Shown one piece after another: positions 9,216 to 19,456 of a stretch of 64,000 nucleotides of DNA (position 1 is the first letter of the stretch; each line of letters begins with the position of its first letter). A program made the translations under genes and the position numbers. The stretch spans positions 2,859,960 through 2,923,959 of the forward strand of contig AP018794.1 in assembly GCA_009731425.1 (NCBI GenBank), written 5' to 3'. Origin of the DNA: Lachnospiraceae bacterium KM106-2 (GTDB taxonomy: Bacteria; Bacillota; Clostridia; Lachnospirales; Lachnospiraceae). The notes under the pieces are model-generated. The model did not search any database and had not been told where the DNA came from. It worked only from the letters and a program-made list of their open reading frames with translations.

Positions 9216-9611
9216 CTAAAAAAATCGCATCTTAGGACTATTGATTTCTTTTTCTTTCTTCTTTTTCTCTACCTTTTTATAAGCATCTGAAAAATGATTT
9301 TTTAATTCATTTTTGCATTTCTTACAATAACGACCGATCTTTATTTTTTCTCCACAACATTCACATGGTAATCCAAATGCAGAATTCTGTGAAAATTCCA
9401 ATCGTTCTTCTCGAACCCAACGATAAATCGTGGATACGCTCATATCAAATTCTTTCGCAACCTCAGCGGCCCCTACCTCTGGGTGATCGTATATGTATTC
9501 CTTTACTAATTTAAATCTTTCTTCTAAAACACTGGCGCAACGTGGGCATATTGGCTGTCCACTCTGGTATTGAAATAACTTACCACAGCATCTACAATTT
9601 ATAACTTCCAT
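9216..9611 (-). CDS. YvyF-like zinc-ribbon and helix-turn-helix protein
   Basis: A 131-residue protein with two cysteine clusters flanking a DNA-binding-like helix-turn-helix. The N-terminal ribbon has CRCCGKLF (C6, C8, C9) and CPRC (22-25). The central segment GAAEVAKEFDMSVSTIYRWV (about 47-66) is a clear HTH. The second ribbon is CECCGEKIKIGRYCKKC. The C-terminus is lysine-rich. This matches the flagellar-operon protein family typified by B. subtilis YvyF (TIGR03826). No flagellar genes are in the window, so it may act as a stand-alone regulator here. The cysteines suggest zinc binding. Confidence 0.8.
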   Translation of the reverse strand: MEVINCRCCGKLFQYQSGQPICPRCASVLEERFKLVKEYIYDHPEVGAAEVAKEFDMSVSTIYRWVREERLEFSQNSAFGLPCECCGEKIKIGRYCKKCKNELKNHFSDAYKKVEKKKKEKEINSPKMRFF

Positions 9612-9745
9612 TTTTACTTTCCCTTCTATTCAATTATAATCCCTTTATTCGTTTTGCCCTGTTATTAATTATTGCCCTCAATCTAAATATATCGACAACT
9701 TTCTTGTTTTTCTTTAGTTGTCCCCTTATCCTGCATCGATAAGAA

Positions 9746-9790
9746 AGAAAAAAGTCCCTTGATCGTCATTACTGATCGACCAAGAGACTT
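9746..9790 (-). terminator. terminator of the giant surface-protein gene
   Basis: On the minus strand, AAAGTCTCTTGGTCG pairs with CGATCAAGGGACTTT through G-U wobbles and is followed by TTTTTTC, immediately after the stop at 9795. Confidence 0.8.
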
Positions 9791-9794
9791 TCTT

Positions 9795-12700
9795 CTATTT
9801 TACTTTTACCGATACGACCTTACTATAAGCACTATAAACTTTCTTACCGCTTACTGTCTTATACGCTCTCATCTTAACATAGTAAGTCTTCTTACTCTTT
9901 AATGATTTCTTCGTATATTTCACAGTTTTCACTTTTTTGATCGTAGTCGCTTTTTTATATTTTCCTTTTTTACTAGTTGCTGTATAGACTTCATATCCAG
10001 ATGCGCCTTTTACCGCTTTCCATTTTGCGTCCATTGCCTTCTTCTTTGCTGTTACTTTAAGCGAAGGTGCTGCTGGAGCTGTTGATGTCTTCAGCACTGC
10101 AGAGTAGCTACCATATACTTTTTTCTTATTAACGGTCTTATAAGATCTTACTTTATATTGATATACCGTTACTTTTCCTAATTTCTTCTGAGTATAGGAA
10201 TTCTTGCTTGCTCCAGTAATACGTTTTAATAATTTATATTTCTTTTTCTTTTTATCATAAACATATACTTCGTATCCGGTAATTCCTGTCTGCTTCTTCC
10301 AAGATAGTTTAATTGATGTCGTCGTAGCTGATTTTGCAGCAAGAGAAGCTACTTTACCAACTTTGATACGATATGTCTTTTCAATACTATCTTTATAAGC
10401 ATTCATTCCTCGGATCATTACTTTTGCTGTTCCAAGATTTTTATTATTCGAATACGTTAACTGATAATCCACACCCTCAATTAAGATATAACCAGAATCT
10501 GTAATCTTAATTGCTGCTTTTACTGCCTTTCCAGTATAATCTACTGTTGCTGGACACTTGATTGCAACGGAAGCATCTAAGATTGATTTGGCTGCTGCCG
10601 ACTGATTTTGTTGTCCTTGATCAACACTAGGTGTTGTCACATTGCCACCAGATTGATTTTGTTCTGGCTGCGTCGTGTTACCTGATTGATTATGATCCGG
10701 CTGTGTTGTACCATCCGATTGATTATGATCTGGTTGTGTTGTATCACCTGATTGATTATGATCTGGTGCTACTGGTGTATTATCTTCTGCCGGCTTTTCT
10801 TCTGGAACTACTTCTACCGGCTTTTCAACGATCTCATACCTAAGTTCCATTGCTGGAGTACCTTCGTAGTTGCCACCAAACTTAATCTCTAACGTTTTTT
10901 CGCCGACACTACTGTAATCCACATTATCTAATTTCTCAACAGAGTAATCTTTGCCCTCTTCCAAATTCCAATCTCCATAGGCAATTGAAATATTGCTTGG
11001 AAGTAATTCAGAACCGGTAAATTCTAATTTCTTATCATAGTTAATGAAGATACCACCTGTGGTTAATTGCTTTGGTGTAATTCGATACGTAAATTCTTTA
11101 CTTCCAGAATAATATCCTTTTAATACAACCTTAGCTCTTACCTCACCTACATTAATATTATCTTCACCTTCTAGGAATTCTATCTCGTAATCAAGCTGTC
11201 CTCTATCAATTGTTTTATTAATTTCCAACTCAATCTCTGGCTTAACTGCTTTATTACTGAATGGTACATCATTTGCTTTTACCGTAATATCATCGCTTAA
11301 AATTTGTTCTCCAACGATACGATAAGTGATCACCATCTCACCACTATAGCTTCCGATGAAGGATACTTTTACTTTTGCAGTACCAACGTCGACATTATCT
11401 TCTCCATCAATTAACTCAAAGACATAATCAACATCTTTCTGTAATTTTGTACCTTTGTATTCTAAAGTGATCTTTGGAAGTACAATAGAACCCGTTTGAA
11501 TCTCATCGCTAACAGACGTAACAACAATATTCATCTCATCTAAAGTTCTCTTAACAATTTCATAATTAACTTCTTTTTCGCCAGAATAATTTCCTTTTAA
11601 TACAATCTTGGCTTTTGCTGATCCTACTTCAATTTGATTTGCACTATCTATTGGTTCCATTACATAATCAGTACCATATTTTAGTGTTTTCCCTTTACAT
11701 TCTACGGAAACTTCAGGGAATACAACTCCTCCCGTGTATTCTGGTGAAGAAATATTTGAAATAGCGATTTCATCACTTGTTGCCTCTGTTGCAACGATAT
11801 TAAAGGATAATTCTGCGCTTCCAGAGAAACTATTAATAAAGTTAACTTTTACTTTCGCATTTCCTGTTTCTGTATTATTTACATTCTCAACACCACTTAA
11901 CTCATAATCTTGACCTTTTACTAGAGTGACTTTACCGTATTTAATTTTTACATCTGGTACGATTGCCTCTCCTGTATAAGTTTGATTTGGGATCTTAGCA
12001 ATACTTAATACATTGCTATCAATGGTCTTAGTGATAATGGTATAAGTGATATTTGGACTATTAGCATGATCACCTTTTAGATAGAATTTAATCGAGTTCA
12101 TGTTATTTGGTAATTTCACGATTTCTACAGTATAATCCGTACCTTCTTTTAATTGCTCGTCGCCATCCCATACAATAACATCTGGAATTACGATGGTACT
12201 TGTAACATTATCATCCTCAAAATCCGTAATGATGATCTCACTGCCGACTACATTCTTCTGAATAATCTTAAATTCAACTTGTTTACTTCCTGTATAATTT
12301 CCTTGTAATGTTACATCTACATAGGCATCGCCGATGGTTTTATTATTTTTCCCTGTGGCTGCATCCACTACATAATCTTTATTTAATTCTAATGTACGTT
12401 CTCCATCTTTTACTACTAATACAGGGATGATTTCTTCCCCTGTATAGACTTGATCTTCGACCGCCTTTACAAAGATAGCATCCTCTGATAAATGTTTTTG
12501 GATAATGGAGTATTCATATTCAAAGCTTCCATGATAATTGCCTTTAAATGTTACTAATACTTTTGCATCGCCCACTATTGTCTGATTTTCATCTCGTATT
12601 GCAGTGATCGTGTAATCAGTTCCTTTTTTCAATGTCGTTGAACCATAGGATAATTTAATTTCTGGAATGATAACCTCTCCAGTATATATTTCATCTGATT

Positions 12701-15700
12701 TATCAGAGATTACAACCATATCCTCTGTTAAGTCTCGTGCAACGATCTTAAAGGCTACCTGTTTCGAACCAGAATAGTTCTTTTTAAACTCAATTTTCAC
12801 AACTGCATCGCCAACATTAGTGCTATTCCCACCTTGTACGGCAACTACATCATAATCTGTTGTTGCTACTAAGTTCTTACCGTTATAACTTACCTGCATT
12901 TCAGGAAGGATCGTTCCTCCTGTATAAACCTCTGTTGCATTAGAAGTTACCTTTAGATTATCATTTACGATCTCATGTGCAACGATCTTAAATGGTATAT
13001 CTTTATAACCACTATAATTTCCTTTGAACTGGTATCTTACAAATGCACCACCTGCGTTTGTACAGTTTAATTTATCACTTGGAACAATATCATAATCTGT
13101 TCCAGCAACTAATTCTTTCGTTCCAAATGTTGCTTTCACATCTGGTAAGATTGATTTTCCTGTATACGTCTGATCGACAATTTCCGCTGTCTCAACATCC
13201 TTTGATGTTAATTCCTTTGGTTCGATCATAAATTTAGCCGAGTTACTACCACTATAGTTACCACGTAAAGTAACCTTAATTGCAGCCTCACTTGCATTTA
13301 CATTTTCATAACCATCTAGAATCGTAACCTTGTAGTCTTCGTCCTTCTTAAGTGTTACAGATCCATCTTTTACTACTACTTCTGGGATGATCGCTGTACC
13401 TGTATAAGTCTTAGACTCGATCTTCTCAATCGTGATTTCATTCTCAGCTAATGCTTTCTGAATAATCTCAAATGGAATTTCAATACTTCCGTTATAATTT
13501 CCTTTAAAAGTTGCTTTTACAAAAGCATGACCAACAGTAAGATTATTTTTATTTTCAACACCAGATAAGGTATAATCTTTGCCTAATACTAATTTAAACT
13601 TTCCATCATAAATGGCTGTATCCGGTGTTAATGCTTCTCTCGCATATACTTGATCTGCGATCTTATCTACTGTTGTATTCGTACCATTTAAAGTTTTTTG
13701 AACGATTTCATATGATACATTCTTACTACCAGAATAATTCTTCGTTAATCTGATTTTTGCTTCTCTCGTACCAACATTGATGTTGTCACCTTTATCACCT
13801 TGTTGGATCGTATAATCTTCATTTTCTACTAATGGGATCGAGCCATATTTTACAGTCATATCCGGCAATACGACTTCACCGTTATACTCTTTATCACTCA
13901 CTGACTCAACCGTAATTTGAGAATCAATTAATTCTTTTGGTTGAATCTGATAACTAAATTCTTTCGTACCTGTATAGTTACCTTCTAAGGTTACTAAAAT
14001 ATAAGCTTTCTCAGCTTTTACACTATTTTTGTTAAATACCGTTGAAACCGAATAATCTCTATCTTTTTGTAAAACAGTAGTTCCATCTTTTACGATCACT
14101 TCTGGAATAACATCGTATCCCGTATAAGAAACTTCATTTACCTGTGATATCTCAATAGCGTCACTAGATAATTTCTTTGCTGTGATCATAAACTCTTTTC
14201 GCCCCTGACCAGAATAATTTCCAGTAAACTCAAAGGCAATTTTGGCTGTTCCGGCATTGGTACAATTCTCATTTGGAATCGCACTTACGGTGTAGTCCTT
14301 TCCTTGCTCATACTGATAAGTAGGATCACTTGCATCTTTGACTACAAGATTTGGTAAGATAGGTGTACCGGTATATTCTTGTGGTGTAATATCTTCAACT
14401 ATAATATCAGAAGACAATACTGCTTTCTTTGTGATTCCATACTCTACTTCAAAACTTCCCGTAAAGTTCCCTTTAAAAGTAACCATTGCATAAGCAGTAC
14501 CAACATTTGTTGCATTTTTATCTCCAGAAGCTGTAACCGTATAATCTATGTCTTTCATTAATTGGATACCGTTATATTCCATTGAAAGCTCTGGAAGCTG
14601 CTCTTTACGGTTAAACATAAAGTCATCAATTGGAGCGATTGTTACTTCGTCTTTTGTTAACTCTTTCTCTACAATTGTAAATGAAACTTCTTTATTTCCT
14701 CTATACTTATTTAATAAGTTAACTTGTACCTTTGCCGGTCCTAAATTCTTATTATTTTCAGTAGGAATTGGAATTAATTCATAATCTTTATCTTTACCTC
14801 TTACTAACTCAGTTTCCCCATATTTAAGGACGATATCTGGATAAATTTCTTTTCCAGTATAGCTCTGTGGTCCAACCGGCTCAATCGTAAGATCCTTGGA
14901 ATCTAAGTAAACATCAGATTTAATTTCATAGGTGATTTCTTTTGTACCACGGTAATTTTTTACTAATACAACATTGGCAAATGCAGGGCCAACCAAGGTA
15001 TTATTTTTCGTTCCTGCAGCTTCCACACGGTAATCTGCTTTTGTTAAGACTTCACCATTTACTGTTACTTTTACACCAGGGAAGATTGCTTCTCCTGTAT
15101 AAGGCTGTTCAACGATACCTGTAACCTCGATTTCATTCGCCTGAACTTCCTTCGGATCGATCGTAAATTCAAAGTCTACGGTAGCGCTATAATTTCCTAA
15201 TAGACGAACTCTTGCATAGGCTTTATCTGCTGCAACACAGTTCTTTCCACTAATTGCTTCAACAACATAATCTACATTCTGTTCCATTGGAGTACCATTA
15301 ATAGAAACTGGCAATTTTGGTAATACCATATCCCCGGTATACGTACTCTTAGAAATCTGATCAAAATGAAGTTCGATCGTTGTTGTATCTACTGGCTGTG
15401 GATTAATATTAAATGTAAGTACTTTAGAACCTTTATAATTTCCTTTCATAGTCAGCAACATTTCTGCTGGTTCACTCGGAGTGGTTGCATTGGTAATATT
15501 CTTATTCGCAATTTCTGAGATCGTATAGTCAGTACCTTTCACCAAAGTTACAGACTTATCTTTAATTATAACATCTGGTAACATTGGACTGCCATTATAT
15601 ACTTGATCTGCAATCGGCTCAATGCTGATATCTCCATGTGTAACTTCCTTTGGTTCGATGGTAAAGCTAACTTGTGCTTCTCCTGTATAATTTCCCTGGA

Positions 15701-18700
15701 ATACTAATTTTGCATAAGCATCCCCTGCAATTATGTTATTCAATCCATCAACGCGAGTAACCTGATAATCCTTACCTTCCGTTAAAGGACGGTTATTGTC
15801 ATGATCTCTTACGATAACTGTCGGTAAGATCTCACTTTGTGTAAACGTAATTTTATCGATCTTATTGATATCAATATTGGATTCTCCTAATACCTTTTGA
15901 ACGATCTTAAATGTAACCTTTTTGCTGCCAGAATAGTTTCTAGTCAATCTTATAATCGCCTCATAAGTACCAGGTTCCACAATAGGATTCTGATTGATTT
16001 TCTCTACTTCATAATCAGTACCCTTGGTCAATGTATCATCTCCATAAGTTACAACCACCTCTGGAAGCTGCTCACTACCTGTATACTCGTAATCTGATTT
16101 TACTAATGAAACATCAAATTTACTCTCGTCTGCTGCTTTTTTCGTAATCTCAAACTGAATATCCTTGGAGCCACTATAATTGTTTTTGAAATTAACCCTA
16201 AAATAAGCAGTTCCTACATTTTTATTATTTTTACCATCTATTGTATCGATGGTATAATCTTTATTTAATTCTAATTTTCTATCTCCAAAGTATAACATTG
16301 GATTTGGTGTCATAACCTCACCAGTATAAACTTTTGATTCTAATCCAGATACTGCAACCTGTTCTGCCTCTAGGTGTTTTGGATTGATTGTAAAAGATAC
16401 CTCTTTAGATCCACTATAATTACCCATTAGCGTAATCAACATGATTGCCGTTCCTTGATCGGAATTTGTTGCATATTCCGCCGATACTTTATAATCCTTA
16501 CCAAAATCTAACCTTGTACCTGTTACTTTATCACGAACCGTAACATCTGGCAAAATAATGGTACCTGTGTAAGTTTGATCTGGAATATCAGATACTTCAA
16601 TATTTGCCTCTGCGATTTTTTTGGCAACGATTTGATACTCTACTTCCTTCGTCCCGCTATAATTACCGCCAAATACAATATTGGCATAGGCAGTTCCAAC
16701 TGTCGTATTGTTTTGATTTTTAACTGCTTCAATATGATAATCAGTACCAGGATTTAATGTTTTTCCACTATCCGTGATCACTGCTTCTGGTATGATCGGA
16801 CTTCCTGTATAAGTCTGATCTGCAATGGTAACATCTGCATTTGTTGCGTCCTTTGATTTGATTGTATACTGAATTGCCTTACTTCCTTCATAATTACCAA
16901 TCAATTGAATAACTGCATCTGCCTCACCTTGATCCGTAGACTTCTTACCTGGTCTAAACTCAAAATCTTTATCTTTTTGTAAAACGACTTTTTCACCATC
17001 GCGTATAAAAGACACTTCAACATCAGGATAGCATGCACTACCTGTATAAGTTGGATTTTCTTTATTCTCAACGAGAATCTCAGTCGCCTTTAAGTATAAT
17101 GGAACGATCCTAAACTGCGTCTGAAAACTACCACTGAAATTGCCTTTTAGTGATACCTCTACAGTTGTCAGACCAACATTAATATTGTCCACACTTGCTG
17201 TGCCAGCATAAATATTATCTGACTCCTTAACCTTCTTTACGGTATAATATTCTTTTGATATTGCAAATGCACTTTTATTAAAATACATCTCTATATCAGG
17301 AAGTATTTCACTTCCGGTATATACTTGATCTGGAACTTTTCTCACATCAAATAGATCTGTTGAATACGCCCTTGGAAGGATCGTTAAATATTTCGTTATC
17401 TTTCCTGAATAATCTCCAACACCTTTAATATAAATTGCTGCTCTTCTACTATCACTGAGTGCCTGATTTGCATAACCAGTATAACTATACTCATATGTGT
17501 AATCTACCCCTGACTTAATAATAGGGTTGGTTACATCTGTAATATCTTGACCTGTCAACATATTACCATCATAGGCAACTGTAAAAGCTGGCTTAAGGGT
17601 TTTACCTGAGTAGACGAGATCTTCGAACACTAATGGTTCCCCATCTTTCGGATTGGCTGGTGTTACTACTGCTTTTGAAAGATCATATGCAATAGTAAAT
17701 GTCTTCTCTACAGTAAAGTTATAAGGTACAACACCTTTAATAATAACTTTCGCTTCTCCGGCATTTATATTTTTTTCAAATGTATAAGTATACTCTCGAT
17801 CTTTGACTAATTCTGTTCCATTTGCAGAAACCTTAATCGTTGGCTCTACTGCATATCCTGTGTGATATTGAATATCAATTGGATCTACAACTAAATTACT
17901 TGCCTCTTTAAATACTCTAACATTTACTTGTGCTTTAAACGTATCACCGGTAAGACCGTTTCCATTATCCTCTACTGCGGAAACGGTTACCGTTGTTTCT
18001 CCAAATTTCTTAGGTGTGATCATACCGTTACTATCTACAACCACTTTGGTATCATCTGCACTGCTCCAAGTAATTTGATCGCTGGTGAAACCAAATAGCT
18101 TATATGCTAAATTGCTTCCCTTAGCTGTTCCATTTGAAAGTTCCTCTTCTGTTACATATAGATTTACCTTTTGAGGCGTAATTTCAATCTTTTTATCGTG
18201 GGTAATGGATAATGTAAAATCTACTACATTGGTATTACCTGCATTATATTGATATGTAATTTCTGTAACACCATCATATGTCGTTAATTTATTCTCGGAT
18301 GCATTATAGGAAGCACCTTTTAGTTCACTCACCTTACTCCCAAAATCAGCAGGTAATTTTATAATAACTTCATTACTTGGATTTACGTAGACTTGTCTAC
18401 TATTCTTATTACATTCTAGTGATAACTTGGAAGATTGGTTGCTTACATCTAAACTGATTAATTTATTATTGGATACCGTCATTGTAGTCAAATCAACATT
18501 ATTTGCAACATTGATTTCTTCGATTTGATTGTTGCTACAATCGAAAAATTTAAGGCCAGTTAATTTCGATATATCCAACTCTGAAATTTGATTGGATCCA
18601 CAAAACAACATAGAAATTGATTTTGAATTCGATAAATCTAATTTTGATATCATATTGTTAGAACAAACTAGTGTATCTAATCTAGTTAACTTGGATACAT

Positions 18701-19223
18701 CTAAGGATGTTATCTCATTATTATTGCATTCCAACTTAGTTAATCTAGTAACTCCAGTTAAATCTATCTTATTTAAGTTATTGTTTTCGCATAACAAATT
18801 AGTAAGTCTTGATAAACCGCTAACATTTAAAGTTGTCAATTCATTTTTACCACATTTAAGAATTTCTAACTCGGAAAGCTTTGTTACATCTAAGCTAGTC
18901 AATTTATTTCCAGAACAATTTAGCTCATATAGACTTGTCAAATAATTGATACCGTCTAATCGAGTAATCCCCTTGTTCTCAATATCAAGTGTCTGAACCT
19001 GCTCAATTTCATCTCTTGATAATATATCATTATTATCGCTATCATATCCCTTGATAATATCTCTAAAAATACTATCTGGGAAATTCGTTTCATCAATTGT
19101 TACATCACTAGCTGCTCTTGCTGTAACATTTGTTTCAGCTGCTTTTGCAAGCGGTGGCATTCCACTTAATGATGTGATCAATAATGCCATCGATAGAATT
19201 AGTGCCGTTATTCTCTTTTTCAT
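9795..19223 (-). CDS. giant secreted repeat protein: LRR head, Ig-like domain, about 30 YTG modules, FN3-like tail
   Basis: A 3142-residue exported protein in a 9.4-kb intact gene. Order: signal peptide (residues 1-28, ending AKA); an acidic DSDNNDILSRDE loop (about 61-72); about nine 21-residue leucine-rich repeats of the LxCxxNxLTxLDVS type (about 85-275); a Big_2-like Ig domain (about 345-440); some 29 modules of about 80 residues sharing DQxYTG, PDVxVxxG, GxDYxV, NNxxVGxA and GNYSGSKxVxF (about 445-2800); an Asn/Gln/Thr linker with 11-residue repeats; one more YTG module; and two lysine-rich fibronectin-III-like modules ending SVKVK. There is no LPXTG motif, so attachment may be through the basic tail. 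The start has AAGGAGGGTT upstream. Probable role: adhesion or cell-surface scaffold. This is inferred from architecture, and no ligand is evident. Confidence 0.9.
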   Translation of the reverse strand: MKKRITALILSMALLITSLSGMPPLAKAAETNVTARAASDVTIDETNFPDSIFRDIIKGYDSDNNDILSRDEIEQVQTLDIENKGITRLDGINYLTSLYELNCSGNKLTSLDVTKLSELEILKCGKNELTTLNVSGLSRLTNLLCENNNLNKIDLTGVTRLTKLECNNNEITSLDVSKLTRLDTLVCSNNMISKLDLSNSKSISMLFCGSNQISELDISKLTGLKFFDCSNNQIEEINVANNVDLTTMTVSNNKLISLDVSNQSSKLSLECNKNSRQVYVNPSNEVIIKLPADFGSKVSELKGASYNASENKLTTYDGVTEITYQYNAGNTNVVDFTLSITHDKKIEITPQKVNLYVTEEELSNGTAKGSNLAYKLFGFTSDQITWSSADDTKVVVDSNGMITPKKFGETTVTVSAVEDNGNGLTGDTFKAQVNVRVFKEASNLVVDPIDIQYHTGYAVEPTIKVSANGTELVKDREYTYTFEKNINAGEAKVIIKGVVPYNFTVEKTFTIAYDLSKAVVTPANPKDGEPLVFEDLVYSGKTLKPAFTVAYDGNMLTGQDITDVTNPIIKSGVDYTYEYSYTGYANQALSDSRRAAIYIKGVGDYSGKITKYLTILPRAYSTDLFDVRKVPDQVYTGSEILPDIEMYFNKSAFAISKEYYTVKKVKESDNIYAGTASVDNINVGLTTVEVSLKGNFSGSFQTQFRIVPLYLKATEILVENKENPTYTGSACYPDVEVSFIRDGEKVVLQKDKDFEFRPGKKSTDQGEADAVIQLIGNYEGSKAIQYTIKSKDATNADVTIADQTYTGSPIIPEAVITDSGKTLNPGTDYHIEAVKNQNNTTVGTAYANIVFGGNYSGTKEVEYQIVAKKIAEANIEVSDIPDQTYTGTIILPDVTVRDKVTGTRLDFGKDYKVSAEYATNSDQGTAIMLITLMGNYSGSKEVSFTINPKHLEAEQVAVSGLESKVYTGEVMTPNPMLYFGDRKLELNKDYTIDTIDGKNNKNVGTAYFRVNFKNNYSGSKDIQFEITKKAADESKFDVSLVKSDYEYTGSEQLPEVVVTYGDDTLTKGTDYEVEKINQNPIVEPGTYEAIIRLTRNYSGSKKVTFKIVQKVLGESNIDINKIDKITFTQSEILPTVIVRDHDNNRPLTEGKDYQVTRVDGLNNIIAGDAYAKLVFQGNYTGEAQVSFTIEPKEVTHGDISIEPIADQVYNGSPMLPDVIIKDKSVTLVKGTDYTISEIANKNITNATTPSEPAEMLLTMKGNYKGSKVLTFNINPQPVDTTTIELHFDQISKSTYTGDMVLPKLPVSINGTPMEQNVDYVVEAISGKNCVAADKAYARVRLLGNYSATVDFEFTIDPKEVQANEIEVTGIVEQPYTGEAIFPGVKVTVNGEVLTKADYRVEAAGTKNNTLVGPAFANVVLVKNYRGTKEITYEIKSDVYLDSKDLTIEPVGPQSYTGKEIYPDIVLKYGETELVRGKDKDYELIPIPTENNKNLGPAKVQVNLLNKYRGNKEVSFTIVEKELTKDEVTIAPIDDFMFNRKEQLPELSMEYNGIQLMKDIDYTVTASGDKNATNVGTAYAMVTFKGNFTGSFEVEYGITKKAVLSSDIIVEDITPQEYTGTPILPNLVVKDASDPTYQYEQGKDYTVSAIPNENCTNAGTAKIAFEFTGNYSGQGRKEFMITAKKLSSDAIEISQVNEVSYTGYDVIPEVIVKDGTTVLQKDRDYSVSTVFNKNSVKAEKAYILVTLEGNYTGTKEFSYQIQPKELIDSQITVESVSDKEYNGEVVLPDMTVKYGSIPLVENEDYTIQQGDKGDNINVGTREAKIRLTKNYSGSKNVSYEIVQKTLNGTNTTVDKIADQVYAREALTPDTAIYDGKFKLVLGKDYTLSGVENKNNLTVGHAFVKATFKGNYNGSIEIPFEIIQKALAENEITIEKIESKTYTGTAIIPEVVVKDGSVTLKKDEDYKVTILDGYENVNASEAAIKVTLRGNYSGSNSAKFMIEPKELTSKDVETAEIVDQTYTGKSILPDVKATFGTKELVAGTDYDIVPSDKLNCTNAGGAFVRYQFKGNYSGYKDIPFKIVAHEIVNDNLKVTSNATEVYTGGTILPEMQVSYNGKNLVATTDYDVVAVQGGNSTNVGDAVVKIEFKKNYSGSKQVAFKIVARDLTEDMVVISDKSDEIYTGEVIIPEIKLSYGSTTLKKGTDYTITAIRDENQTIVGDAKVLVTFKGNYHGSFEYEYSIIQKHLSEDAIFVKAVEDQVYTGEEIIPVLVVKDGERTLELNKDYVVDAATGKNNKTIGDAYVDVTLQGNYTGSKQVEFKIIQKNVVGSEIIITDFEDDNVTSTIVIPDVIVWDGDEQLKEGTDYTVEIVKLPNNMNSIKFYLKGDHANSPNITYTIITKTIDSNVLSIAKIPNQTYTGEAIVPDVKIKYGKVTLVKGQDYELSGVENVNNTETGNAKVKVNFINSFSGSAELSFNIVATEATSDEIAISNISSPEYTGGVVFPEVSVECKGKTLKYGTDYVMEPIDSANQIEVGSAKAKIVLKGNYSGEKEVNYEIVKRTLDEMNIVVTSVSDEIQTGSIVLPKITLEYKGTKLQKDVDYVFELIDGEDNVDVGTAKVKVSFIGSYSGEMVITYRIVGEQILSDDITVKANDVPFSNKAVKPEIELEINKTIDRGQLDYEIEFLEGEDNINVGEVRAKVVLKGYYSGSKEFTYRITPKQLTTGGIFINYDKKLEFTGSELLPSNISIAYGDWNLEEGKDYSVEKLDNVDYSSVGEKTLEIKFGGNYEGTPAMELRYEIVEKPVEVVPEEKPAEDNTPVAPDHNQSGDTTQPDHNQSDGTTQPDHNQSGNTTQPEQNQSGGNVTTPSVDQGQQNQSAAAKSILDASVAIKCPATVDYTGKAVKAAIKITDSGYILIEGVDYQLTYSNNKNLGTAKVMIRGMNAYKDSIEKTYRIKVGKVASLAAKSATTTSIKLSWKKQTGITGYEVYVYDKKKKKYKLLKRITGASKNSYTQKKLGKVTVYQYKVRSYKTVNKKKVYGSYSAVLKTSTAPAAPSLKVTAKKKAMDAKWKAVKGASGYEVYTATSKKGKYKKATTIKKVKTVKYTKKSLKSKKTYYVKMRAYKTVSGKKVYSAYSKVVSVKVK
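10650..10766 (-). repeat. 33-bp tandem repeat coding an 11-residue linker
   Basis: About three and a half copies encode PDHNQSGDTTQ-like units, with variation (PDHNQSDGTTQ, PDHNQSGNTTQ, PEQNQSGGNVT). They lie in the giant protein between the long module array and its last YTG module. Such in-frame repeats can change copy number by slippage. Confidence 0.85.
10830..17890 (-). repeat. tandem array of about 29 diverged 80-residue YTG modules
   Basis: The units are about 240 bp long, each with a Y-T/N-G turn, a GxDY core and a G-N-Y-S/T-G turn, joined by K-x-L/I spacers. By reading I count 29 in the array and one more after the linker. Two modules (near 12060-12200 and 11190-11280) have lost parts of the motif. 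The copies are diverged at protein level, so the array is old rather than a recent amplification. Confidence 0.85.
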
Positions 19224-19410
19224 ATAACCCTCCTTGAAAATTAATAAACTTCCCTCTTACCTAGCTACTTAGCATATTCTATAATTATATAAGATTCCAT
19301 TACAATGCTTTTCGACAAAACACCCTTTTTTGCCTATATTTAATACTTTATGTACTTGAGTTTTTCATAAAACTGTATCAATTCACCCCAAAAATCGAAT
19401 ACTTCACAAA

Positions 19411-19455
19411 GAAAAAAAAAGGAAGTATTAAGCACTGCTTATTACTTCCTTTTTC
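19411..19455 (-). terminator. terminator of the acyl-activating fusion gene
   Basis: On the minus strand, AAAAAGGAAGTA pairs with TACTTCCTTTTT, with an inner TAAGCA/TGCTTA extension, followed by a long T run. It overlaps the stop region at 19457. Confidence 0.88.
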
Positions 19456-19456
19456 A

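Noticed and set aside
10650..10766. Regular 33-bp repeats that at first look like a repeat-spacer array
   Set aside because: There are no unique spacers and the units stay in frame within a coding gene, so they are a coding linker and not CRISPR.
10631..10843. Plus-strand open frame opposite the giant gene
   Set aside because: It is the mirror of the coding repeats, with no ribosome site, as are several other frames opposite the giant genes.
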